Assembly (NCBI RefSeq): GCF_014698825.1
Contig: NZ_JACJTT010000010.1
Span: 62,001 to 126,000 of the forward strand
DNA length: 64,000 nt
Reading direction: 5' to 3'
Source: Richelia sinica FACHB-800
GTDB taxonomy: Bacteria; Cyanobacteriota; Cyanobacteriia; Cyanobacteriales; Nostocaceae
The notes beneath the pieces are model-generated. The model had not been told where the DNA came from, searched no databases, and saw only the letters and a program-made list of their open reading frames with translations. Positions 45,383 to 54,597 of this stretch are shown here, in pieces; position 1 is the first letter of the stretch; each line of letters starts with the position of its first letter. The translations under genes were made by a program, and so were the position numbers.

Positions 45383-45748
45383 ATGAGTACAATTTTGGTA
45401 GTTGAAGATGGTTTAACTGATATGGAAATCATTAGTCGCTACTTACAACAAGCCGGATATTCTGTAGTTGGGGCAAAAAGTAGTGAAGAAGCCCAAGAAA
45501 AAATCGATAAAACCAAGCCAGATGTAATATTTTTGGATGTAATTTTACCGGGAAAAAGTGGTTACGAAATTTGTCGAGAATTAAAAAATAATCCCAATAC
45601 TAGCACTATACCTATCGTTTTTTGTTCAACTAAAAATACAGAGGCTGACAAAATGTGGGGTAATATGCTCGGTGCCTCAGCCTATTTATCTAAACCCATT
45701 GATAAAGAAGAATTAGTGGTGACCATCAAGAAGTTAATTAAGAATTAA
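45383..45748 (+). CDS. pixH: CheY-like response regulator (PixH)
   Basis: Single receiver domain of 121 residues. The acidic pocket (VVEDG, with one acidic residue followed by aspartate), phospho-acceptor D52 (FLDVILPG), the serine of CSTKN and the lysine of SKPID are present. It probably carries phosphate from the CheA-type kinase PixL to the pilus machinery or acts as a sink. AAGGA stands 8 bases upstream of the ATG. Confidence 0.92.
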   Translation: MSTILVVEDGLTDMEIISRYLQQAGYSVVGAKSSEEAQEKIDKTKPDVIFLDVILPGKSGYEICRELKNNPNTSTIPIVFCSTKNTEADKMWGNMLGASAYLSKPIDKEELVVTIKKLIKN

Positions 45749-46093
45749 AGACAAGCACAGTTCTCAATTCATTTGATTAATTATAGCAATAGACAGAGCA
45801 GTTATGACATTAACTAAGGCTAAAAATTAGTGAGCCAAAGAAAGGCTTTTAGCACTGTCACCTGTTAACTGTCACCTGCTATATCTTAGTGATGGAAATT
45901 CCCTCAAAAAGTTTTTTACTGAACTCAGGGAAAATAAGGTTGTCAAACCTAGGGAACTTCCAATTACCATAAATCTATAAATAATGTCTAAACTTTTCTA
46001 TCTACAATCACTCAGAGGTATCCCCTGAGATAGATTCGTCTGGCTAATAGTAAAAATCTCCAATTACCCAGTAATGAAGTTATCAGGAAATTA
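45749..46093. other. 345-bp gap between pixH and pixI
   Basis: No gene visible. It contains two 14-base repeats ACTGTCACCTGTTA and ACTGTCACCTGCTA (45854-45881), related to the heptamer array near 63.1 kb. AGGA precedes the pixI ATG. Confidence 0.5.
45854..45881 (+). repeat. two 14-bp heptad repeats
   Basis: ACTGTCACCTGTTA is followed immediately by ACTGTCACCTGCTA, differing at one base. Both contain the CTGTCAC core of the array upstream of pheT. Confidence 0.7.
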
Positions 46094-46570
46094 ATGTTAG
46101 AAACAAAACAAAAATTCTTAAGTTTTAATTTAGGAGTGAAAGATACAGCGGTAATTGCCCTAAATCATATCACGGAAGTGTTACAAGTCTCCCTAGCAGA
46201 AGTTTGTGGAGTTCCCCAAATGCCTAATTGTGTATTAGGTATATACAATTGGCGGGGAGAAATGCTGTGGTTAGTGGATTTAGAAGAAATGCTGGGTTAT
46301 CCCTCACTCTTAAAAAACACAAATTTACTCTCGAAGATGATGGCAATAGTCCTAGAGAGTGAAGGCAAATACTTAGGCTTATTAGTGAGGCAATTGTTAG
46401 ATATAGAGTGGTTAGACACACAGCATTTGAAATTGCAATCAGCAGAATTATTTTCCCCAGGAATTTCACCATTTTTACATGGTTATTTTATCAATGGTGA
46501 TGAGCAAATTATGTTCAACTTAGATGCCAACTTAATTATGCAGTCTCCTTTGTGGGGCAAGCATAATTGA
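46094..46570 (+). CDS. pixI: CheW-like coupling protein (PixI)
   Basis: A single CheW domain of 158 residues that should bridge the PixJ receptor and the PixL kinase. Family features are the N-terminal FLSFNLGVKDTAVIALNHITEV, the VPQMPNCVLGIYNWRGEMLWLVDLEEML core with its RG motif, and the C-terminal FLHGYFINGDEQIMFNLDAN. Next in the operon is pixJ, about 100 bases downstream. Confidence 0.92.
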   Translation: MLETKQKFLSFNLGVKDTAVIALNHITEVLQVSLAEVCGVPQMPNCVLGIYNWRGEMLWLVDLEEMLGYPSLLKNTNLLSKMMAIVLESEGKYLGLLVRQLLDIEWLDTQHLKLQSAELFSPGISPFLHGYFINGDEQIMFNLDANLIMQSPLWGKHN

Positions 46571-46672
46571 TAGGTAAAGCCAGGAAAATAAACCGTTAAT
46601 CAATCTTTGATGATTATCAGGTGCCTACAAAAAATCAAAATCTATTTACAACAAATAATCGAGGGTGTACAG

Positions 46673-49600
46673 ATGACAACTTTATATGAAAGCCCCAGCG
46701 ACAACAGCGGGAATGTATATGAAGTAGAAACTTTAGAAGTTAAACCAGAAAACGGCAATATTCATCATCAAGATCCATCGGTATCGAATGTAATCGCCCA
46801 AGAATTTAAAGTATGGCGACAAAGGTTTGAAAATATTACCATCCATATGCGTCAAGCCTCTGATTTAGAGGCTTTATTGAAAACTACGGTCACCCAAGTT
46901 AGAGATAAATTTGGATGCGATCGCGTTGTTATTTATCAATTTACCAGTGATGAAGCTGGGACAGTGGTTGCAGAAAGCAGAGGTATCTCTTGGACACCGA
47001 CCTTAGGGGAAAATCTCCCTGCAATTTTATTTGGTTTATATACCAATCAAGATTATGTAGAACCTGTGGTGATTAACGATATCAACCACATCAAAGTTAC
47101 ACCCTATCAACAACAATTACTAGAAAAGTTTCAAGTCAAGTCTAGTTTGAGTCTACCAATTTCTATTGAGGGCAAAATCTGGGGATTGTTGGTAGTCCAT
47201 AATTGTGTTTCTCCCCGCACCTGGCAAGAGACAGAAACTACTTTATTATCGCAAATCTCTACAGAAATTACTTATAGATTGCAAAAGTTCAATTTACAAA
47301 AAGAACTGCAACAATCTTCCCTAGCTAAACAATCGGTAGCCAAAGTCATTACTAAGATTTTGCAACAGCCGGATGTAGAGAAAATCTTTCAAACCACTAC
47401 TCAAGAAGTCCGCCATTTTCTCAAATGCGATCGCGTGGGAGTTTATCGCTTCAACCCTGATTGGAGTGGTCAATTTGTGGCGGAAGCGGTGGGTAATAAT
47501 TGGGTGAAAATCGTCACCCCAGATTTTCAGATGGTGTGGGAAGATACCCATTTACAAGAGACCAAAGGGGGACGCTATGCCAAAGGCGAAACCTTTGTGG
47601 TGAATGACATTTATAAAATTGGCCACACCCAATGCCACGTGGATATTTTAGACCAAATAGAAGCTAAGGCTTATATTATTGCCCCGATTTTCTCCGGGGA
47701 AAAATTGTGGGGTTTATTAGGTGCTTATCAAAATACAGGCAGTCGGGTTTGGCAAGATTGGGAAATTAGCTTCCTAACTCAAATCGGCTTGCAATTTGGG
47801 GTGGCAATTTCCCAAGGGGAATACCTGCAACAAGTACGGCTGCAATCGGAACAATTAGAACAAATTGCTAAACAAGAAAAGGCCTTAACAAAGATTGTTA
47901 ACCGCATTCGTCAGTCCTTCCAAGTAGAAGAAATCTTTAAAACTACCACCCATGAAGTCCGGCAATCATTGCGATGCGATCGCGTGGGTATTTATCGGTT
48001 TAATCCTGACTGGAGTGGGGAATTTATCGCCGAATCTGTGGGTACAGGTTGGGTGAAGCTAGTCGGGCCAGATATCAAAACTGTTTGGGAGGACACCCAC
48101 TTACAAGAAACCCAAGGGGGACGCTATGCTAAAGGCGAAAACTTTGTGGTCAATGACATTTATCAAGTAGGTCATGCCCAATGCCACATTGATATTTTAG
48201 AGCAGTTTGAAGTCAAGGCTTATATGATTGTGCCCATTTTCTTTGGTGAGAAATTATGGGGACTATTAGCGGCTTATCAAAACTCCGGTACTAGAGTATG
48301 GCAACCTTGGGAAGTCAGCTTCCTCACTCAGGTTGGGTTGCAATTTAGTTTGGCCAAATCGCAAATTGACTATCTAGAACAAGTCCAAGCCAAATCAGAA
48401 CAACTCGAACAAATAGCCGAACGAGAAAAAACCTTCAACAGAATTGTCAATCGGATTCGCCAATCTTTAGACGAAGCCGAAATATTCAGAATTACTACCC
48501 AGGAAATTCGCCAGTTATTAAAGTGCGATCGCGTCGCTGTTTATCAATTTCATCCTGATTGGGGTGGGGAATTTGTGGCTGAGTCTGTTGGTAGTGGTTG
48601 GGTGAAACTAGTTGGCCCCGACATCAAAACCGTGTGGGACGATACCAACTTACAGGAAACCCAAGGGGGACGCTATGCCAAAGGTGAAAGCTTTGTCGTT
48701 AATGACATTTATCAAACAGGCCATGCCCAATGTCACATCGCCATCTTAGAACAGTTTGAAGTTAAAGCCTATATGATTGTGCCGATTTTCTTCGGTGACA
48801 AACTGTGGGGATTACTAGCAGCCTATCAAAACTCCGGTACTAGAGTATGGCAATCTTGGGAAGTCAACTTCCTAGAACAGATTGGTTTACAGTTTAGTTT
48901 GGCTAAGTCCCAAATTGACTATTTAGAGAAACTGCGGTTGCAATCTGAGAAGTTAATGCAGATTGCCGAACAAGAAAAAGCCTTCACCAAAATCGTGAAC
49001 CGCATTCGCCAATCTTTAGATATTGAAGAGGTCTTCAAGACGACCACTCAAGAAGTCCGTCAACTGTTAAAGTGCGATCGCGTGGCCGTCTACCAATTCA
49101 CTCATGATTGGGGTGGAGAATTCGTCGCTGAATCCGTAGCTAGTGGTTGGGTGAAATTAGTAGGTATCGACACCAGAACCACCTTAAACGACCCCTGTTT
49201 ACAACAAACAGAAGGTGGACGCTATAACAAAAATGACACCTTAGTGGTCAATGATATCCACCAAGCAGGTTTTGACCCTTGCTACGTGGAAATTTTAGAA
49301 GGTTACGAAGCCAAAGCTTATATCATCGCCCCTATTTTCTTTGGTGAAAAACTCTGGGGACTACTGGCCGCTTATCAAAACTCCAGCCCCCGCAATTGGG
49401 AAGAATCACAAGTCAACCTCATAGCCCGTGTAGGTGACCAGTTAGGACTAGCCCTCAAGCAAACAGAATACTTGAATCAACTACAAACCCAGTCCACCAA
49501 ACTAGCAGAAGCAGCAGAACGAGAAAAAGCCGCCAAGGAACTGCTACAACAGCGTTCTATTCAACTACTAACCGCCTTAGGCCCTGCCCTGAGCGGTGAT

Positions 49601-50530
49601 TTGACAGTACGTGCCCCAGTGACAGAAGACGAACTAGGGACTATTGCCGGGGCTTATAACAGCACCTTACAAGCACTTCGTCAAATCGTTCTCCAAGTTC
49701 AAGACGCTTCCCAACAAGTTGCCCAAACCTCCAGCACCAGCAATGCTTCCCTGGTCGGACTGACTGATTTAGCGAAAAAACAATCAGAGGAAATCAGCCA
49801 GGCTTTGAGTGAAATTCAACAGATGGTGGACTCTACCCAAGGAGTGGTTAGTAACGCCCAATTGGTACAAGTCGCCGTTCAACAAGCCAACAAAACTGTT
49901 GATTCTGGTGACATTGCCATGAACCAAACAGTTAATGCCATTCAAACCATCCGCGAAACCGTTGCCCAAACTAGCAAAAAGATTAAACGCCTGAGTGAGT
50001 CATCACAAAAAATTTCCAAGGTGGTGAACTTGATTGGTAACTTTGCTACTCAGACCAACGTACTGGCATTGAACGCGGCAATTGAGGCTACCCGTGCCGG
50101 GGAATATGGTAAAGGCTTTGCGGTGGTAGCAGATGAAGTACGTTCCCTGTCTCGTCAGTCTGCCGCTGCCACCATCGAAATTGAAAAATTAGTTCAGGAA
50201 ATTCAAGCAGAAACTGGGGAAGTTGCGGTGGCAATGGAAACTGGTATTCAGCAAGTTGTAGAAGGAACTAACTTAGTCAACGAAACCAGGCAGAACTTAA
50301 ATGCGATCGTGGCAGCAACCGCAGAAATTAGTCAACTGATTGAACAGATTACAGATGCCACTCAACAACAAATGAATCAATCTGTAGCTGTGACTAAATC
50401 AATGAATGATGTGGCAGAAATTGCCCATCAAACCTTTGGTGAATCTCAAGAAATAGCCACGGTGTTTCAGAATTTATCTGTCATGGCTCAAGATTTATTA
50501 GCAACAGCTAGTAAATTCAAAGTCAACTAG
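46673..50530 (+). CDS. pixJ: cyanobacteriochrome methyl-accepting phototaxis receptor (PixJ)
   Basis: A 1285-residue soluble receptor with no membrane segment. GAF1 (about 50-220) lacks a chromophore cysteine. GAF2, GAF3 and GAF4 each have Cys-His (C321, C504, C687) and the D-T-(H/N)-L..T.GGRY pattern of red/green cyanobacteriochromes. GAF5 (about 784-944) has Cys-Tyr (C870) plus Asp-Pro-Cys-Leu with C842. Canonical cysteines are exactly 183 residues apart. A HAMP-like segment (about 965-1020) and a methyl-accepting domain with hairpin NVLALNAAIEATRAGEYG complete it. It should bind phycocyanobilin-type bilins and feed PixI/PixL. The ATG at 46673 has GAGGG upstream; an ATG 22 codons earlier has none. 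Confidence 0.93.
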   Translation: MTTLYESPSDNSGNVYEVETLEVKPENGNIHHQDPSVSNVIAQEFKVWRQRFENITIHMRQASDLEALLKTTVTQVRDKFGCDRVVIYQFTSDEAGTVVAESRGISWTPTLGENLPAILFGLYTNQDYVEPVVINDINHIKVTPYQQQLLEKFQVKSSLSLPISIEGKIWGLLVVHNCVSPRTWQETETTLLSQISTEITYRLQKFNLQKELQQSSLAKQSVAKVITKILQQPDVEKIFQTTTQEVRHFLKCDRVGVYRFNPDWSGQFVAEAVGNNWVKIVTPDFQMVWEDTHLQETKGGRYAKGETFVVNDIYKIGHTQCHVDILDQIEAKAYIIAPIFSGEKLWGLLGAYQNTGSRVWQDWEISFLTQIGLQFGVAISQGEYLQQVRLQSEQLEQIAKQEKALTKIVNRIRQSFQVEEIFKTTTHEVRQSLRCDRVGIYRFNPDWSGEFIAESVGTGWVKLVGPDIKTVWEDTHLQETQGGRYAKGENFVVNDIYQVGHAQCHIDILEQFEVKAYMIVPIFFGEKLWGLLAAYQNSGTRVWQPWEVSFLTQVGLQFSLAKSQIDYLEQVQAKSEQLEQIAEREKTFNRIVNRIRQSLDEAEIFRITTQEIRQLLKCDRVAVYQFHPDWGGEFVAESVGSGWVKLVGPDIKTVWDDTNLQETQGGRYAKGESFVVNDIYQTGHAQCHIAILEQFEVKAYMIVPIFFGDKLWGLLAAYQNSGTRVWQSWEVNFLEQIGLQFSLAKSQIDYLEKLRLQSEKLMQIAEQEKAFTKIVNRIRQSLDIEEVFKTTTQEVRQLLKCDRVAVYQFTHDWGGEFVAESVASGWVKLVGIDTRTTLNDPCLQQTEGGRYNKNDTLVVNDIHQAGFDPCYVEILEGYEAKAYIIAPIFFGEKLWGLLAAYQNSSPRNWEESQVNLIARVGDQLGLALKQTEYLNQLQTQSTKLAEAAEREKAAKELLQQRSIQLLTALGPALSGDLTVRAPVTEDELGTIAGAYNSTLQALRQIVLQVQDASQQVAQTSSTSNASLVGLTDLAKKQSEEISQALSEIQQMVDSTQGVVSNAQLVQVAVQQANKTVDSGDIAMNQTVNAIQTIRETVAQTSKKIKRLSESSQKISKVVNLIGNFATQTNVLALNAAIEATRAGEYGKGFAVVADEVRSLSRQSAAATIEIEKLVQEIQAETGEVAVAMETGIQQVVEGTNLVNETRQNLNAIVAATAEISQLIEQITDATQQQMNQSVAVTKSMNDVAEIAHQTFGESQEIATVFQNLSVMAQDLLATASKFKVN

Positions 50531-50547
50531 TAGCAGCAGCTAGGTTA

Positions 50548-50611
50548 GGGGTAGGCTGATCTGAAAGTATATAACTTTTTCAGTCTGCCCCGTACCATTA
50601 GGGATTAATGG
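50548..50611 (+). promoter_or_regulatory. two consecutive hairpins between pixJ and pixL
   Basis: GGGGTAGGCTGA (50548-50559) pairs with TCAGTCTGCCCC (50580-50591) using two G-U pairs, with an inner AAAGT/ACTTT stem. Directly after, CCATTA (50595-50600) pairs with TAATGG (50606-50611) around GGGAT. There is no T-run, so these look like mRNA processing, stability or attenuation elements rather than a standard terminator. Confidence 0.55.
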
Positions 50612-50639
50612 CAAGATGAATAAATGAGCAATAAAAATT

Positions 50640-53600
50640 ATGATTACAGATAATGAAATTCGAGAACAAGGCTATGCCTATTTCTTGGCAGAAGCACCGG
50701 AATTATTACAAATAATTGAACAAGATTTATTTACCTTAGCTGAAAGTTATAGTACCGCTAAAGTCCATAGTTTAATGCGAGCCACCCATACGATTAAAGG
50801 TGGTGCGGCCAATGTGGGACTAGATACAATCAACAAAATTGCCCATGCCCTAGAGGAAGTATTTAAATCTTTATATAATCCCGATGTAGTTATAGATTTA
50901 GAATTACAAAGCTTACTGTTAGAATCTTACGAATGTTTGCAGCTTTCCCTGACTTCAGAACTCACCGGGACTCATATTAATCAAGAAGAACTATTACAAA
51001 GAGCTACCCACGTATTTACACAAATTCAAACCAAATTAGGTGATGCCTTTGGTGCAGAAGCCCATATTCCCACTTCTGAAGAATTAGGTTTTGATATTGT
51101 CCAATCTATTTTTGAAGTAGGTGTTAAAGAACGCATTGATAGCTTAGTAGCAGCTATAGAAAATCAAGTTAGTGAAGCAGAATTAACAGAATTATTACGT
51201 TCTCAGGTAGAAGTATTTGTGGGTTTAGGGGAATCTTTGGGTTTACCAGGGTTTGGAGAACTAGCACAGACCATTAATCTAGCTTTAGATGCCAATCCTC
51301 ATTTAGTTCAGGAGATTGCCTCCATTGCCCTAGCTGACTTACAACAGGCCCAACAACTCATTCTAGCAGGCGATCGCACTTCCGGTGGTTCCCCTTCCCC
51401 AGCTTTGCAAGCACTCACCACATTAGCTACAGAGGAGTCCTTAAATTTACCTCCTGCTAGTTCACTGGTGACAGTAGCACCAACAGCAACTTCATTGACA
51501 ACTATTAATAATACTTTAGCGACTACTTTTTTTAGTATAACTTCTGAATTTTATCACTTTTTGACTACAGCTAGCCAGCCAAATCACGAACCGCTTAAAC
51601 CTGCCAATGCTAAATTTTATTTAAAAGTTATTCGCTACATTTTTGGTTGGTTTAATCACTACCGAAATATTCCGGTAACTGGACTGAGCTTAAACTTATT
51701 AATCCCCCAATTCTATACAGAAGAGACAAATAATTACATTCAAGATTGGGTGAATGAATTTATCGAATTTGTTGAAGAGGAAGAAGATAGTCACAGCCTA
51801 TGTCTTTATCGACGGGGTGTGATTTTAATTATTCTTTTATCTCTAGCTAACTATCAATATCATCTAGAAGCTGAATATATTCATTTTTCAATTCTTGACC
51901 ACCTCAAACAACAAATTCGTAAATTAGGAAAAGAATATAAAAATTATCCCCCAATCACCGAAGTAGAAAAAAATTGGCTGGATAGTACCAAATTGCAAGC
52001 TTTACTCATTCTCAAAGAAGTAATTGACTCTCCATTAGAACTCAATAACGATAATCTTTTAGAATCTATATGGGGTGGAGAAACATTTGCTGATACAGAG
52101 GAAATAACCACAACAGAAAATCTGGCTTCTGAAAAATCAGAAGATATTCACAACGATAATTATTTAGAAAGCATTACTTCATCAGTAGTCAGTGAACAAG
52201 CCTTTACAGATAATTCTGAAGCTAGCAATAGACCTGATCACAATGTAGCTATTAATCAAGCGATAGAAGAGAAATCACCATCTTCTACTCATAAAAATGC
52301 CCGTCAGCCTTCCTTTGTCCGAGTCGATGTAGAAGGACTACACCGCCTCAATTACTTAACTGGGGAATTATTAATTTACCAAAAACGCCGCAGTTTATAT
52401 GATGAGCAAATTCTTGAATTAATTGAACGGTTAAGTCAACAACTAAATCGTCATCAATCTACCTTGCAGGCATTACGAGAAATCCCATTACAAAGCAACA
52501 ACCTTAATACCGTATCCCCAACACAAAAAGTCGCTGCTGTACTTTTTGATGAGTTAGAAATGGATTCATATACAGAATTTAATCTCACTCTCCATGAAGC
52601 CACAGAAGAGACTTTACAAATTCAAGAAACAGCAGAATCCCTAGAACTTCTTGTTCAACAAGCCCAACAAATTAGTGATAAAAAACAAACCTTAACGCTG
52701 AGTATTATTGATAATTTAGTGGAAGCAAGGATGCTACCTTTAGGAACTATCCTCAATCGCTTTCCCCAAATGGTCAGCAAACTCGGTAATGTTTATAGTA
52801 AGTTAGTAGAATTAAAACTCACTGGTACTCAAGTTTTAGTTGATAAAGCTATTGCTGAAAAACTTTACGATCCCTTATTACATTTAGTTCGCAACGCTTT
52901 TGACCACGGGATTGAGCCTCCCCATATTCGCCGTGAGCGAGGTAAATCCGAACAGGGTATCATTGAAATTTGTGCCTATAATCAAGGTAGCCAAACTGTT
53001 ATTGAAATTCACGACGATGGCGAAGGATTAAATTTTGAAAATATCCGCCAACGAGCAATCAAACTCAATTTAATTCCTGATGATCAGGATGGCAGAAGCT
53101 ATGGTCATCATCCTACAGAAGCAGAACTAATTGAACTAATGTTTTCACCAGGATTTTCCACTGCGGGACAAGTTAGTGAAATTTCTGGACGAGGGATGGG
53201 GCTAGATATTGTCAGAACTCAATTGCAATCTTTAAATGGTTCTATTTCTGTACAATCTTCGCTGCATCAAGGAACAACATTTATCCTCAAAATTCCTTTT
53301 TCTATGACTACAGATAAACTCATGCTAGTTCAGTGTGGGGGTGTGGTTTATGCCTTACTCCAAGATAGTATCGAGAAAATATTAATTCCCTCGACTCAAC
53401 AAATCCAAGAATTTGAAGAAAAACAAGTTTTACTGTGGCACAACGGTGAAGATGAACAGATGGTCAGCTTGATGAAACTATCTGCATTGATATACTATAA
53501 CGGTGCTATCAGTGGTAGTAGCAATATTCATCATATTACTAATAATGCAGAAACAGGGTTAATGAAAAATCCTGTCATTTTGATTCGCCGTCATCAGAGT

Positions 53601-54308
53601 TTAATGGCTTTGGAAGTAGATCAAATTATTGGTGAACAAGAATTAGTTATTAGACCTTTAGGCAGTGCAATGACTCCTCCTAAATATGTTTATGGTTGTA
53701 GTAGTTTAGCTAGTGGCAGCCTCATTTTAGTAATTGATGGGACTTTATTGGTAGAATCTCAGGAAATGCAAGCGACTTTAGATGTGAGGGAACTGCCATC
53801 TGCAAATAAAGCCACTTTAGCAATAGCAGAAGAAGAGAATTCCCCCTTACCTTTATTGTCTGCCTCTACTGCTGGGGAAAAAACTCCCACTCCTCCCAGC
53901 TTGCCTAGTAACATTAATCCAAAATCACCACAAGTGCTTTTAGTTGTGGACGATGCTATTAGTTTGCGGCAAACTCTTTCACTGACTTTACAAAAATCTG
54001 GCTATCAAGTCCTACAAGCTCAAAATGGGATAGAAGCCTTAGAACAATTACAACTGCATCCAGAAATTGAGGTGGTGATTTCTGATTTAGAAATGCCCCG
54101 GATGAATGGCTTTGAATTATTAAGTAACATTCGTCAAAATACCGATTTAAGTAAGAAGCCTGTGGTAATTCTCACCTCTCGCAGTGCAGAAAAACATCGT
54201 CAATTAGCTCATGCTTTAGGAGCTAATGCCTACTTCACTAAACCTTATTTAGAACATGAATTTCTAGCTAGCGTTGACAGTTTAGTGAAAAAATCCAGTA
54301 ATAACTAA
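50640..54308 (+). CDS. pixL: CheA-type hybrid histidine kinase of phototaxis (PixL)
   Basis: A 1222-residue chemotaxis kinase. The N-terminal HPt domain has the phospho-histidine H50 in ATHTIKGGA. A long, poorly conserved region follows (about 120-555). Then come a dimerisation helix pair, the HATPase domain (N box HLVRNAFDHGIEPPH near 747; GRGMGLDIVRT) and a CheW-like regulatory domain (about 900-1060). The C-terminal receiver has VVDDA, D1149 (ISDLEMPRMNGFE), LTSRS and KPY. It should be stimulated by PixJ through PixI and phosphorylate PixG and PixH. Last gene of the pix cluster, about 110 bases after pixJ. Confidence 0.93.
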   Translation: MITDNEIREQGYAYFLAEAPELLQIIEQDLFTLAESYSTAKVHSLMRATHTIKGGAANVGLDTINKIAHALEEVFKSLYNPDVVIDLELQSLLLESYECLQLSLTSELTGTHINQEELLQRATHVFTQIQTKLGDAFGAEAHIPTSEELGFDIVQSIFEVGVKERIDSLVAAIENQVSEAELTELLRSQVEVFVGLGESLGLPGFGELAQTINLALDANPHLVQEIASIALADLQQAQQLILAGDRTSGGSPSPALQALTTLATEESLNLPPASSLVTVAPTATSLTTINNTLATTFFSITSEFYHFLTTASQPNHEPLKPANAKFYLKVIRYIFGWFNHYRNIPVTGLSLNLLIPQFYTEETNNYIQDWVNEFIEFVEEEEDSHSLCLYRRGVILIILLSLANYQYHLEAEYIHFSILDHLKQQIRKLGKEYKNYPPITEVEKNWLDSTKLQALLILKEVIDSPLELNNDNLLESIWGGETFADTEEITTTENLASEKSEDIHNDNYLESITSSVVSEQAFTDNSEASNRPDHNVAINQAIEEKSPSSTHKNARQPSFVRVDVEGLHRLNYLTGELLIYQKRRSLYDEQILELIERLSQQLNRHQSTLQALREIPLQSNNLNTVSPTQKVAAVLFDELEMDSYTEFNLTLHEATEETLQIQETAESLELLVQQAQQISDKKQTLTLSIIDNLVEARMLPLGTILNRFPQMVSKLGNVYSKLVELKLTGTQVLVDKAIAEKLYDPLLHLVRNAFDHGIEPPHIRRERGKSEQGIIEICAYNQGSQTVIEIHDDGEGLNFENIRQRAIKLNLIPDDQDGRSYGHHPTEAELIELMFSPGFSTAGQVSEISGRGMGLDIVRTQLQSLNGSISVQSSLHQGTTFILKIPFSMTTDKLMLVQCGGVVYALLQDSIEKILIPSTQQIQEFEEKQVLLWHNGEDEQMVSLMKLSALIYYNGAISGSSNIHHITNNAETGLMKNPVILIRRHQSLMALEVDQIIGEQELVIRPLGSAMTPPKYVYGCSSLASGSLILVIDGTLLVESQEMQATLDVRELPSANKATLAIAEEENSPLPLLSASTAGEKTPTPPSLPSNINPKSPQVLLVVDDAISLRQTLSLTLQKSGYQVLQAQNGIEALEQLQLHPEIEVVISDLEMPRMNGFELLSNIRQNTDLSKKPVVILTSRSAEKHRQLAHALGANAYFTKPYLEHEFLASVDSLVKKSSNN

Positions 54309-54597
54309 GGAATCAGGCAGTATTTTTTATACAATCTACATTTTCATGCGATCGCCTTTATCCTAAGATAGATTGAACTATTTTAATTTCTGATGGCTAT
54401 ATATAATTGTTCCTCTGGTTGATCTGAGAATGCTTATGCACATGGAAATACAGTAGTAATTGCTACTCAACGATCTCCTAAGGAACTTTTGACAGAAAAT
54501 AAGCACTCATAACTTAAAGGTTCATACTCATGTTATTACTCAGTAGGTGGTAGACACTAGATATTTATTCTGGTGCTAACTTGGAGGCGATCGCATC

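Noticed and set aside
46817-47330. Bilin-binding by GAF1 of PixJ
   Set aside because: No cysteine stands at the canonical position (the sequence there is VTPYQQQLL) and no upstream second cysteine exists.
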